Assembly: GCA_045536815.1 (NCBI GenBank)
Contig: JAZSOH010000001.1
Span: forward strand, 1-29,387
DNA: 29,387 nucleotides
DNA from: UMGS1279 sp045536815
GTDB taxonomy: Bacteria; Bacillota; Clostridia; Oscillospirales; Acutalibacteraceae
Direction of reading: 5' to 3'
Positions 7,565 through 14,093 of this stretch are shown here, one piece after another. Below the pieces are notes generated by a model that searched no databases, was not told where the DNA came from, and worked only from the letters and a program-made list of their open reading frames with translations. The stretch's first letter is position 1. Each line of letters starts with the position of its first letter. Both the position numbers and the translations under genes were made by a program.

Positions 7565-8464
7565 TTAATTCTTGTCGTAGATTATACGGAAATAATCTAA
7601 ATAATTTTTAAACGTGTCCTGTGCGGAAAGGCAGGTGTCGGTAAGGTAACCCTTTTCCTGATTCCATTCTTTTAGACCGCGATAGTAGAACATTTTTATT
7701 TTATCTTCGATAATAAACGGGACGATACCGTGTTTGAGGCACTCTTTAAACATAATGAGTCTGCCGACACGGCCGTTACCGTCTTGGAACGGATGGATAC
7801 GCTCAAACTGCACGTGAAACTCAATAATATCTTCGAGAGTCACATTTTCTTTGCCGTTATAACGGCTGAGCAGTTTTTTCATTTCCGCAGATACATCTTC
7901 GGGTAGGGTGGTTTCCATACCACCGACCTCATTAGGCAATTTTTTATAATCACCAACGGCAAACCAATCTTTTCTAGCATCGCTTGTTCCGGTCTTGAGA
8001 ATAAAATGCAAGTGTTTTATAAACTTTTCGCTCAGCTGCGATTTTGCATTTTCAATAATTTTATCAATACAGTGGAAGTGGGTAGCTGTTTCGATAATAT
8101 CGTCAACACGAACTCCTTCCTCGGTTAATCCAATGGTATTGGTTTCAAAGATATAGCGTGTCTGATCGTGGGTGAGGCGACTGCCTTCGATATGATTGGA
8201 GTTGTAGGTCAGTTCAATTTGTATTTTGTGATAAATTCCGCCGTGGGTCTGACTGCGCTTTTCCTCTTTCAAAATATCAAGCAACGTCTGAGGTGCAGAC
8301 TTGCTTTTATTACTTCTTTCGGGCTTCTCAGCATTTTCGGGTATGTTCCAAGTTTTGCCTGTAAGGAAAGCCCCGGGGACACGACCTGTAGAGCAATAAT
8401 TACGAACGCTACGCTCAGATGTGTTCCAAAGCAAAGCAACTTCTTTAACAGATAGATATCTCAT
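7565..8464 (-). CDS. Fic family AMPylase-type protein with N-terminal HTH
   Basis: A 299-residue Fic protein and the first gene of the leftward operon. Residues 1-45 form a MerR/excisionase-type winged HTH (MRYLSVKEVALLWNTSERSV, then VPGAF..GKTWNIP). The Fic core carries the complete active-site motif H224-P-F-Q-D-G-N-G-R-V-G-R235, so transfer of AMP or another nucleotide monophosphate to a protein hydroxyl is expected. An auto-inhibitory motif SxxxE(G), S89-N-H-I-E93-G, precedes the core, making it a class II Fic that is normally self-restrained. The Shine-Dalgarno GGAGGTGG and a strong promoter lie upstream. The HTH plus nested operators at that promoter suggest autoregulation. The AMPylation target is unknown. 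Confidence 0.93.
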   Translation of the reverse strand: MRYLSVKEVALLWNTSERSVRNYCSTGRVPGAFLTGKTWNIPENAEKPERSNKSKSAPQTLLDILKEEKRSQTHGGIYHKIQIELTYNSNHIEGSRLTHDQTRYIFETNTIGLTEEGVRVDDIIETATHFHCIDKIIENAKSQLSEKFIKHLHFILKTGTSDARKDWFAVGDYKKLPNEVGGMETTLPEDVSAEMKKLLSRYNGKENVTLEDIIEFHVQFERIHPFQDGNGRVGRLIMFKECLKHGIVPFIIEDKIKMFYYRGLKEWNQEKGYLTDTCLSAQDTFKNYLDYFRIIYDKN

Positions 8465-8488
8465 ATTCCCACCTCCAAACTTATTATT

Positions 8489-8517
8489 AGTATACTACGT
8501 TATCGGCAAAATGTCAA
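8489..8517 (-). promoter_or_regulatory. Sigma-A promoter of the Fic/restriction operon
   Basis: On the minus strand a perfect -35 TTGACA (8512-8517) and a TATACT -10 (8489-8494) are separated by 17 bp. The predicted transcription start near 8482 leaves an ~18-base leader with a GGAGGTGG Shine-Dalgarno. No comparable promoter is seen in the short gaps further down the operon, so it may drive the whole leftward block. Confidence 0.85.
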
Positions 8518-8560
8518 CGCCGTTATACCGCGTGCGGCATATATTTTTGCCGATAACGGC
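8499..8560. promoter_or_regulatory. Nested inverted-repeat operator overlapping the Fic promoter
   Basis: A perfect 13-bp inverted repeat, GTTATCGGCAAAA (8499-8511) against TTTTGCCGATAAC (8545-8557), has one arm exactly inside the -35/-10 spacer and the other upstream of -35. A second perfect pair, GCCGTTAT (8519-8526) and ATAACGGC (8553-8560), is interleaved with it. The upstream arm is itself a near-palindrome (GCCG-ATAA-CGGC, 8549-8560). Arm centres are 46 bp apart, which suits two protein dimers or DNA looping. The likely ligand is the HTH of the Fic protein, by inference. Confidence 0.65.
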
Positions 8561-8570
8561 AGTTTTATAC

Positions 8571-8606
8571 AAAAAAACCGACCAGCAAAATACTGATCGG
8601 TTTTTG
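8571..8606 (-). terminator. Rho-independent terminator of mgtE
   Basis: Read leftward from the mgtE stop, the RNA forms ACCGATCAG paired with CTGGTCGGT across a 7-base loop (one G-U pair), followed by seven T. On the other strand the same position is a C-A mismatch, so it works best for mgtE. It separates mgtE from the Fic promoter. Confidence 0.8.
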
Positions 8607-8624
8607 TTTTATAAAAATTAAACT

Positions 8625-9989
8625 TTAAATCCCAAGAAGCACGGTTGCAATTTTGAAATAGATAAGCAGCGAAACGGCGTCAACAATAGTTGTAATAAAG
8701 GGACTGGCCATTACCGCAGGGTCGGCGCCGAGCTTTTCGGCCAAAAGGGGAAGAGCGCAACCGATTATTTTTGCTATGATAACAGTAAGAAGTAGGGTAA
8801 GGCTGACAACTAAAGCAATCATAACAGTAACCTCTTCGCCGAAAATAAGGTTATCAATTAAAAAGATTTTGCCGAAATTAACAACGGCTAAAACAACGCC
8901 GCAAACAAGCGAAACACGGAATTCTTTAAAAATAATTCTGAATATATTTTTAAACTCAATATCGCCGAGGGCAAGGCTTCGAATAACCGTAACTGAGGAC
9001 TGACTACCCGAATTACCGCCCGAATTCATAAGCATTGGAATAAAGGAGGTAAGAATTATTGAGCTTGCAAGTGCCGATTCAAAAGAATTTATAATAAGAC
9101 CTGTAAAGGTTGAAGAAATCATTAGTATTAAAAGCCAAGGAATTCTGTTTTTAAAGATTTCAAAAACACCCGTTTTAAGATAGGGCTTGTCGCCGGGCGA
9201 AATAGCCGCCATCTTCTCAATATCCTCGGTGGTTTCTTCCTCAATAACGTCTAAAATGTCGTCGATGGTAATAATACCAACAAGACGGTTTTCGGTGTCA
9301 ACAACCGGCAAAACGGTAAGGTCATATTTTTGGCAGGTGTCGGCCGCGTCTTCTCTATCATCGTGGGTAAAAGCAGAGATTACGTTGGTTTCCATAATGT
9401 TGCCAATAATTTCTTCACCATCGGCAAGTAAAAGGTCCTTAACGGTTATAACGCCTTGAAGGCGGCGTCTGGAGTCGACAACAAAACAGGTGTAAATAGT
9501 AATCTTATCGGGGCCGTGCTTTCTGATATAGGCAATAGCCTCTTCAACCGTCATACTGGATTTAAGCGCTACAAACTCGGTGGTTATAAGGCTACCAGCG
9601 CTATTTTCAGGGAAGTTTAAAATTTGGTTAATAGTTTTTCTGTCGGAAGGGGAAACCGATTTTAAGATTCGCCTTACAACGTTTGCCGGCATTTCTTCCA
9701 AAATCTCGGTAACATCGTCGATGTAAAGCTCGTCGATAACGCCTTTAAGCTCGGTGTCGGTAAAAACCTTAATAAGAGCCTGCCTTGTGTCAGGGTCCAT
9801 ATACGAAAATGCCTCGGCCGCCGCTTCTTTACCCAAAAGCCTAAATATAACTATAGCCTCAGCCGCCGTTGCTTCGTCAATAAGCTCGGCTATATCAACC
9901 GTGTTCATATCCGCAAACATTTGCTTTAGAGTTACAAACTTTTTATTTTCAATAAGCTCTGCAATTTCTTTGTAATTTTCTATTGACAT
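8625..9989 (-). CDS. mgtE: Magnesium transporter MgtE
   Basis: Mg2+-selective channel/transporter of the inner membrane, 454 residues, normal length. In order: the cytosolic N domain of helical MgtE repeats (about 1-130, 'EAFSYMDPDTRQALI'), two CBS domains (about 135-255, 'GVITVKDLLLADGEE' and 'GIITIDDILDVIEEE') that sense Mg2+ and gate the pore, a connecting plug helix, and the transmembrane domain (about 280-454) with the signature 'NSGGNSGSQSS' preceding 'VTVIRSLALGDI'. It is monocistronic, with its own promoter, a long structured leader and a terminator. The start ATG has a GGAGG Shine-Dalgarno eight bases upstream, embedded in a hairpin (see regulatory entries), so control at the RNA level is likely. 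Confidence 0.97.
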   Translation of the reverse strand: MSIENYKEIAELIENKKFVTLKQMFADMNTVDIAELIDEATAAEAIVIFRLLGKEAAAEAFSYMDPDTRQALIKVFTDTELKGVIDELYIDDVTEILEEMPANVVRRILKSVSPSDRKTINQILNFPENSAGSLITTEFVALKSSMTVEEAIAYIRKHGPDKITIYTCFVVDSRRRLQGVITVKDLLLADGEEIIGNIMETNVISAFTHDDREDAADTCQKYDLTVLPVVDTENRLVGIITIDDILDVIEEETTEDIEKMAAISPGDKPYLKTGVFEIFKNRIPWLLILMISSTFTGLIINSFESALASSIILTSFIPMLMNSGGNSGSQSSVTVIRSLALGDIEFKNIFRIIFKEFRVSLVCGVVLAVVNFGKIFLIDNLIFGEEVTVMIALVVSLTLLLTVIIAKIIGCALPLLAEKLGADPAVMASPFITTIVDAVSLLIYFKIATVLLGI

Positions 9990-9996
9990 AAAAAAA

Positions 9997-10016
9997 GCCT
10001 CCTTTTTAAAGGCGGC
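9997..10016 (-). promoter_or_regulatory. Hairpin sequestering the mgtE Shine-Dalgarno, with U-tract (attenuator candidate)
   Basis: On the minus strand GCCGCCTTT pairs with AAAGGAGGC across a two-base loop, with one G-A mismatch. The 3' arm contains the mgtE Shine-Dalgarno AAAGGAGG, and seven T follow immediately before the ATG at 9989. It can therefore act as an intrinsic terminator, a ribosome-binding-site lock, or both. Confidence 0.65.
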
Positions 10017-10049
10017 AAAAATTACACATTATAATAAGGGAAGGAAAAA

Positions 10050-10136
10050 CTACCCCTCAAACAATGAGAAACAAAGACCGCCTATTACCTTGTAAGATGT
10101 AAAAACTCGCCCGGGATAACTACTGTCGCAGTCCAT
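10050..10136 (-). CDS. Possible 28-codon leader ORF upstream of mgtE
   Basis: A short reading frame with ATG at 10136 and TAG at 10050-10052, preceded by a good AGAGGTGA Shine-Dalgarno about four bases from the start. It encodes 28 residues beginning MDCDSSYPGRVFTSYK and ending CFSLFEG. It lies wholly in the mgtE leader, ~37 bases after the predicted transcription start and ~60 bases before the mgtE start. The early Asp/Asp/Pro composition recalls Mg2+-sensing leader peptides such as Salmonella MgtL, where Asp and Pro codons stall ribosomes at low Mg2+; that is analogy only. The same segment can fold into two helices, so it may instead be part of a structured RNA without being translated. Confidence 0.5.
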   Translation of the reverse strand: MDCDSSYPGRVFTSYKVIGGLCFSLFEG

Positions 10137-10145
10137 GCTCTCACC
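10063..10145 (-). ncRNA. Structured 5' leader of mgtE (possible riboswitch or attenuator domain)
   Basis: In the minus-strand RNA, GGUGAGA (10139-10145) can pair with UCUCAUU (10063-10069). Just inside it, GGACUGC (10128-10134) can pair with GCGGUCU (10075-10081). Together they close a ~45-base internal region that holds a small UUAC/GUAA hairpin. The outer helix covers the Shine-Dalgarno of the leader ORF. I could not match it to the M-box (ykoK) consensus. Hand-drawn pairings, so moderate confidence only. Confidence 0.45.
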
Positions 10146-10179
10146 TCTTTTAAAAATTCTCAAAAAACAGTATATAAAA

Positions 10180-10208
10180 AGTATAGCACCAATATTTTAT
10201 TTTTGCAA
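10180..10208 (-). promoter_or_regulatory. Sigma-A promoter of mgtE
   Basis: The minus strand has -35 TTGCAA (10203-10208) and -10 TATACT (10180-10185) with a 17-bp spacer. The predicted start near 10173 gives mgtE a leader of about 185 bases, long enough to contain the leader ORF, the paired domain and the attenuator-like hairpin. Confidence 0.75.
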
Positions 10209-10237
10209 GAAAAATTTTAAAATAGTAAAAATAGTGC

Positions 10238-10266
10238 TTGACTTTTCGGTGCATAAGTAGTATAAT
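10238..10266 (+). promoter_or_regulatory. Sigma-A promoter of rplU-prp-rpmA
   Basis: The -35 TTGACT (10238-10243) and perfect -10 TATAAT (10261-10266) are separated by 17 bp. The predicted start near 10273 gives an ~80-base leader. The promoter is divergent from that of mgtE, with the two -35 boxes about 30 bp apart. Confidence 0.85.
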
Positions 10267-10272
10267 GCTAAA

Positions 10273-10355
10273 GCCGCGTAATGTAGGCTTATTTTAAGTG
10301 TGTCTAAAAACACCGCCCACGTTAGCGAGACTTATATTAAGGCAGGTGCCACAAA
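10273..10355 (+). ncRNA. Ribosomal protein L21 leader (probable)
   Basis: An ~80-base 5' UTR before rplU with small pairings: AAGCC with GGCTT (10270-10291 area) and GTGT with ACAC (about 10300-10314). It ends in the GCAGGTGCC ribosome-binding segment. Position and layout match the L21 leader of low-GC Gram-positives, thought to bind L21 for feedback control. I recognise the layout and cannot confirm the covariance model by eye. Confidence 0.5.
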
Positions 10356-10700
10356 ATGTACGCTATTATTGAGACCGGCGGAAAACAGTACCGTGTACAA
10401 AACGGTGATGTTATCTACATCGAAAAACTCGGTGTCGCTGAAGAAGAGACAGTTACTTTTGACAAGGTTATTGCTATGGCTCCCGACAAGGGCGCTTTCA
10501 AGGTTGGCAAACCTTACGTTAAAAACGCTGTTGTTACCGGTAAAGTTCTTAAGAACGGTAAGGGTAAGAAAATTACAGTTTTCACCTACAAACCGAAGAA
10601 GAGCAGTTCCCGTAAAATGGGCCACAGACAGCCCTATACCAAGGTACAAATTGAGAATATCGAAATCGTAAAAGCTACAGCAGCTAAAGAAGAAAAGTAA
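10356..10700 (+). CDS. rplU: 50S ribosomal protein L21
   Basis: Large-subunit ribosomal protein that binds 23S rRNA near L20. The 114-residue sequence opens with the diagnostic MYAIIETGGKQYRV and contains the family's beta-barrel strands and the basic 'KPKKSSSRKMGHRQPYTKVQI' region, which is the conserved rRNA-contacting motif of L21. Length is normal (about 103 plus a short acidic/lysine tail AAKEEK). It is the first gene of rplU-prp-rpmA, in the order found across Firmicutes, and is preceded by a strong promoter and a probable autoregulatory leader. The stop is two bases from the start of prp, so translation is coupled. Confidence 0.98.
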   Translation: MYAIIETGGKQYRVQNGDVIYIEKLGVAEEETVTFDKVIAMAPDKGAFKVGKPYVKNAVVTGKVLKNGKGKKITVFTYKPKKSSSRKMGHRQPYTKVQIENIEIVKATAAKEEK

Positions 10701-10702
10701 AA

Positions 10703-11020
10703 ATGACTAAGGTCAGCTTTTATTTTGAAGGTGAGCTTTTAATAGGTTTTGGTATCAACGGCCATTCCACAAAAGACGCTAGCGACGAAGAGGGTAGGTT
10801 AGTTTGCTCGGCAGTTTCTTCTGCAGCCTTTATGGCGGCAAATACGATTACTGAAATCGTAGGCGCTAAGGCAGAGATTAGCGTTTCGGATGGTGAGATG
10901 CTACTTAAGGTAAAAAACGAGTTTGAAGGTTCTCTCCCCATTCTTTCGGGGTTTATGTTACACATAACTGAACTTTCAAAGCAATATCCAGATTATATTG
11001 TATTAACTACGGAGGTGTAA
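10703..11020 (+). CDS. prp: Ribosomal-processing cysteine protease Prp
   Basis: Cysteine protease that removes the N-terminal extension of ribosomal protein L27 in Firmicutes. The catalytic dyad is visible as His21 (INGHS) and Cys35 (LVCSAVS), with the family's usual spacing, and the length (105 residues) is normal. It sits between rplU and rpmA as in Staphylococcus and Bacillus (ysxB). Its presumed substrate is encoded four bases downstream with a matching cleavage site. The start ATG is two bases after the rplU stop. Confidence 0.95.
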   Translation: MTKVSFYFEGELLIGFGINGHSTKDASDEEGRLVCSAVSSAAFMAANTITEIVGAKAEISVSDGEMLLKVKNEFEGSLPILSGFMLHITELSKQYPDYIVLTTEV

Positions 11021-11023
11021 TTC

Positions 11024-11305
11024 ATGTTACAGGTAAATATTCAGCTTTTTGCACATAAAAAAGGTGTAGGTTCTACCAAGAACGGTCGTGACAGTGAGTC
11101 TAAACGACTTGGTGTTAAACGTGCAGACGGTCAGTTTGTTTTGGCCGGCAATATTCTTGTTCGTCAAAGAGGTACCCATATTCATCCGGGTGAAAATGTT
11201 GGAAAGGGCTCTGATGATACCCTTTTCGCACTTAAAGACGGTAAGGTTAAATTTGAACGTATGGGTCGTGACCGCAAAAAGGTTAGTATCCAGGTTGCCG
11301 AATAA
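11024..11305 (+). CDS. rpmA: 50S ribosomal protein L27 (with cleavable N-terminal extension)
   Basis: Large-subunit protein whose N-terminus reaches the peptidyl-transferase centre. The 93-residue precursor begins MLQVNIQLF followed by AHKKGVGSTKNGRDS. The first nine residues match the Firmicutes extension cut by Prp after the aromatic residue, leaving AHKKG as the mature start. The rest (HIHPGENVGKGSDDTLFA) is typical L27. The gene has a GGAGGTG Shine-Dalgarno overlapping the end of prp and closes the operon before a strong terminator. Confidence 0.97.
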   Translation: MLQVNIQLFAHKKGVGSTKNGRDSESKRLGVKRADGQFVLAGNILVRQRGTHIHPGENVGKGSDDTLFALKDGKVKFERMGRDRKKVSIQVAE

Positions 11306-11312
11306 GTTGCTT

Positions 11313-11339
11313 AGCCCCGGTTTTGCCGGGGCATTTTTT
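11313..11339 (+). terminator. Rho-independent terminator after rpmA
   Basis: GCCCCGG (11314-11320) pairs perfectly with CCGGGGC (11326-11332) across a TTTTG loop and is followed by ATTTTTT. It starts nine bases after the L27 stop codon. Confidence 0.93.
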
Positions 11340-11386
11340 GTCTAGTATTTATTTTTGTGCCAAGCGTTTGGCAGAAAGGTATTTTT

Positions 11387-12658
11387 ATGTTTGTTGATAT
11401 AGCGAAGATTTATTTAAAAGCGGGTGACGGCGGAAATGGTGCCGTTTCGTTTCATAGAGAAAAATATGTTGCAGCGGGTGGCCCTGACGGGGGTGACGGT
11501 GGCAGAGGTGGTAATATCGTTTTGGTCGCTGACACAAACCTTTCCACCCTTGCCGACTTTAGATATAAAAGAAAATATATTGCCGAGAATGGTGCGAACG
11601 GTGGGGCAAACCGCTGTGCAGGTAAAAAAGGTAATGATTTAATTATAAGGGTGCCAAAAGGCACCTTGGTTAAGGATGCCGAAACGGGCAGAATTATGGC
11701 AGATATTTCTGATGACGAGCCTACAGTTTTGCTTAAAGGCGGCAAAGGCGGTTGGGGCAACACTCATTTTGCTACCTCAACACGTCAGGTTCCCCGTTTT
11801 TCTAAAAACGGTATACCCGGTCAGTCGGCCGAGGTTGTTTTAGAGTTAAAGCTTTTGGCAGATGTGGGGCTTGTTGGCTTCCCCAATGTTGGAAAATCAA
11901 CACTTGTTTCGGTTGTAAGCGAGGCAAAGCCGAAAATTGCTAACTACCATTTTACAACCCTTACACCTGTTTTAGGTGTTGTAAAAATGGGTGAAGGCTC
12001 TTCCTTTGTTATGGCCGACATACCCGGTCTTATTGAGGGCGCAGGTAGCGGCGCGGGTCTTGGTCACGAATTTTTGCGACACGTTGACCGTTGTCGACTT
12101 CTTTTGCACGTGCTTGATATTTCGGGTAGCGAGGGCAGAGACCCTATAGAAGATTTTGATAGAATAAATGCAGAGCTTGAGGTTTTTAGTGAAGAGCTTT
12201 CAAAAAGACCTATGATAGTTGTTGCCAATAAATGTGACCTTATAGAAGAGGAAAAGGTAGAGGAGTATAGACAGTATTTCGAAGAAAAAGGATATGCTTT
12301 CTTTCCGATTATGGCGGCTATTGCCGAGGGCACAAAAGAGCTTATAAACTTCACCGCAAGTGAACTTGCAAAACTTCCCCCCTTAAAAATTTATGAGGTA
12401 GAGCCTGAACCGGTAGAGGACTTTTCAAAACCGACGGACAGAAAATTCACCCTTCGAAAAGAGGGCGACGTTTATATTATCGAGGCCGAGTGGCTTCTTA
12501 AGATACTTGAAACTGTGGACCCAGAGGACTATGAGTCACTTCAGTATTTCCAAAGGGTTTTACAAAATACAGGTATTGTTGATGCACTTATTAAAGCCGG
12601 TGTTACCGACGGAGATACAGTAAGCGTTTATGATATTGAATTTGATTATGTTTCTTAA
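11387..12658 (+). CDS. obg: GTPase Obg (CgtA)
   Basis: Essential GTPase acting in late 50S assembly and (p)ppGpp signalling. The 423-residue protein has the glycine-rich Obg fold (about 1-158, 'GDGGNGAVSFHREKYV', 'GGDGGRGGNIVL'), a G domain with G1 'GFPNVGKST', G3 'DIPGL' and G4 'NKCD', and a C-terminal OCT domain (about 345-423, 'FTLRKEGDVYIIEAEWL'). I place the start at 11387 (MFVDIAKIYLKAG), the conserved N-terminus; the in-frame ATG at 11357 would add ten residues that family members lack. An AAAGG element lies upstream. It follows the L27 terminator, so it probably has its own weak promoter or depends on readthrough. Confidence 0.97.
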   Translation: MFVDIAKIYLKAGDGGNGAVSFHREKYVAAGGPDGGDGGRGGNIVLVADTNLSTLADFRYKRKYIAENGANGGANRCAGKKGNDLIIRVPKGTLVKDAETGRIMADISDDEPTVLLKGGKGGWGNTHFATSTRQVPRFSKNGIPGQSAEVVLELKLLADVGLVGFPNVGKSTLVSVVSEAKPKIANYHFTTLTPVLGVVKMGEGSSFVMADIPGLIEGAGSGAGLGHEFLRHVDRCRLLLHVLDISGSEGRDPIEDFDRINAELEVFSEELSKRPMIVVANKCDLIEEEKVEEYRQYFEEKGYAFFPIMAAIAEGTKELINFTASELAKLPPLKIYEVEPEPVEDFSKPTDRKFTLRKEGDVYIIEAEWLLKILETVDPEDYESLQYFQRVLQNTGIVDALIKAGVTDGDTVSVYDIEFDYVS

Positions 12659-12682
12659 AAACAAATGGGGCTAAGGTAAAAA

Positions 12683-13057
12683 ATGGATAACGTAAAGCTT
12701 TTAAGCGGTGGAAATTTAGCCTTTGTGGGCGACGCAGTGTACGGTCTTTTAGTTCGCGAAAAAATTTCGCAAATTAGCCGACCTTTAGGGGAATTACACA
12801 GCATATCAGTTGAATATGTTAACGCCAATGCACAGGCTGAAGCCTTTGAAATAATAAAGGAAGAATTAACCGAAGAGGAAACGACCGCTTTCAAACACGG
12901 AAGAAATTTGCATACAAATAATGTACCTAAAAATTCAAGTGTTGGCGCCTATCATACCGCAACAGGACTTGAAGCGCTTTTTGGCTTTTTGTACCTTTCA
13001 GGTAAGACTGAAAGAATGTACGAGCTTTTTGACTTGATTTGGGAAAGATATAATTAA
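12683..13057 (+). CDS. mrnC: Mini-ribonuclease III (Mini-III)
   Basis: Dimeric double-strand-specific ribonuclease that matures the ends of 23S rRNA in Firmicutes. It is a single RNase III catalytic domain of 124 residues without a dsRNA-binding domain. 'LAFVGDAVYGLLVRE' holds catalytic Asp17, and 'ATGLEALFGFLYL' holds Glu97. 'HTNNVPKNSSVGAYHTATG' is the family's characteristic middle block. It lies 24 bp after obg, probably in the same transcript, fitting a joint role in ribosome biogenesis. In Bacillus mrnC is usually next to cysS, so this neighbourhood is a local variant. Confidence 0.94.
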   Translation: MDNVKLLSGGNLAFVGDAVYGLLVREKISQISRPLGELHSISVEYVNANAQAEAFEIIKEELTEEETTAFKHGRNLHTNNVPKNSSVGAYHTATGLEALFGFLYLSGKTERMYELFDLIWERYN

Positions 13058-13124
13058 GATAAAGAGTAAATAAGGAAAAATACTATTTTCAAATGTGTTT
13101 TTAAAAAAGAAAGGGTGAAAATCG

Positions 13125-14012
13125 GTGCTTAAAATAAAAGAAGAACTTAAAAATTCTTCGCCGAAGGATTTGTTTTTCGATTTGATTTTTTTCATCGTTG
13201 GCGCGGCAGTATTTTCTTTTGGCTTTGTTTATTTTATTGACCCTCATAAAATTTCTCCCGGTGGGATGACGGGTATTGCAGCGGTTATAAGCTATCTATT
13301 TGAATTTATACCAACCGGTGTTGCCCTTTTTATTCTTAATGTTCCTATTATAGTTTTAGGGTTTATAAAAATTGGTGGAAAGTTTATTATTAAAACCCTT
13401 TTTGTTACTGTTTTAACATCGGTAACGATTGATTTTTTTGAAAGCGTATTACCCGTTTATGAAGGGGAAAGATTACTTGCCGCGCTTTTTGGCGGAGTTT
13501 TGGTTGGCATCGGCCTTGCTCTTGTAATGCTTCGCGGTGGCACAACGGGCGGCACTGATGTTTTGGCAAAGGTTTTCAGGACAAAATTCCCTTACTTTTC
13601 GATGGGAAGAATGGTACTGATTCTTGACGGCGTGGTGGTTGTAATTTCCGCTATAGTTTATAAGGATTTAGAAACCGCTTTATATTCGGTAGTTGCGCTT
13701 TTCACATCTGCAAAAATGCTTGACGCACTTTTATACGGCTCAGATATAGGAAAGTTTCTTTTTATTGTTACCAACAAGGCCGAAGAGGTTTCGAATGCGC
13801 TTTTTGCGGCAACCGACAGAGGTGTTACAATTTTACCCGCAAAGGGCGGTTATAAAAAAGAGGATAGAGAACTGCTTCTTTGCGCCCTTAGAAACCAAGA
13901 GGTAGACAAAGCAATTAAAACCGTGAAGAAAACCGACCCTGAAGCCTTTACGGTGGTTACCGTTACGGGTGGCGTTTTTGGTGAAGGCTTTGAAAAGAAA
14001 TATGATATGTAG
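13125..14012 (+). CDS. YitT family membrane protein (DUF161/DUF2179)
   Basis: A 295-residue integral membrane protein of the YitT family, function unknown. About five hydrophobic segments (about 20-200) contain the conserved 'FVYFIDPHKISPGGMTGIA' and 'MLRGGTTGGTDVLAK' motifs. A cytosolic DUF2179 domain follows (about 220-290, 'RGVTILPAKGGYKKEDREL'), a ferredoxin-like fold proposed to bind a small ligand. The start is a GTG with AAAGGGTG upstream. It stands 67 bp after mrnC with no clear promoter between, and is closed by a perfect bidirectional hairpin terminator. Confidence 0.92.
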   Translation: MLKIKEELKNSSPKDLFFDLIFFIVGAAVFSFGFVYFIDPHKISPGGMTGIAAVISYLFEFIPTGVALFILNVPIIVLGFIKIGGKFIIKTLFVTVLTSVTIDFFESVLPVYEGERLLAALFGGVLVGIGLALVMLRGGTTGGTDVLAKVFRTKFPYFSMGRMVLILDGVVVVISAIVYKDLETALYSVVALFTSAKMLDALLYGSDIGKFLFIVTNKAEEVSNALFAATDRGVTILPAKGGYKKEDRELLLCALRNQEVDKAIKTVKKTDPEAFTVVTVTGGVFGEGFEKKYDM

Positions 14013-14021
14013 TTTTTTAAA

Positions 14022-14054
14022 AAAGAAAGAAGGGCGAAAACCCTTCTTTCTTTA
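14022..14054. terminator. Bidirectional terminator between yitT gene and the small Asn/Lys-rich ORF
   Basis: AAAGAAAGAAGGG and CCCTTCTTTCTTT form a perfect 13-bp stem around a six-base CGAAAA loop. Reading right the 3' arm ends in TTT. Reading left it ends in a longer CTTTTTT run, so it can end both converging transcripts, leftward better. Confidence 0.85.
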
Positions 14055-14093
14055 ACCAAAACGTTTAAATCTACCCGAAAAATGGGGTTAGAA

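Noticed and set aside
9990..10173. M-box (ykoK) or yybP-ykoY riboswitch in front of mgtE
   Set aside because: The GGUGAG and GGGGUAG pieces are suggestive, but the remaining conserved blocks and their order do not match what I know of either family. Kept as an unassigned leader.
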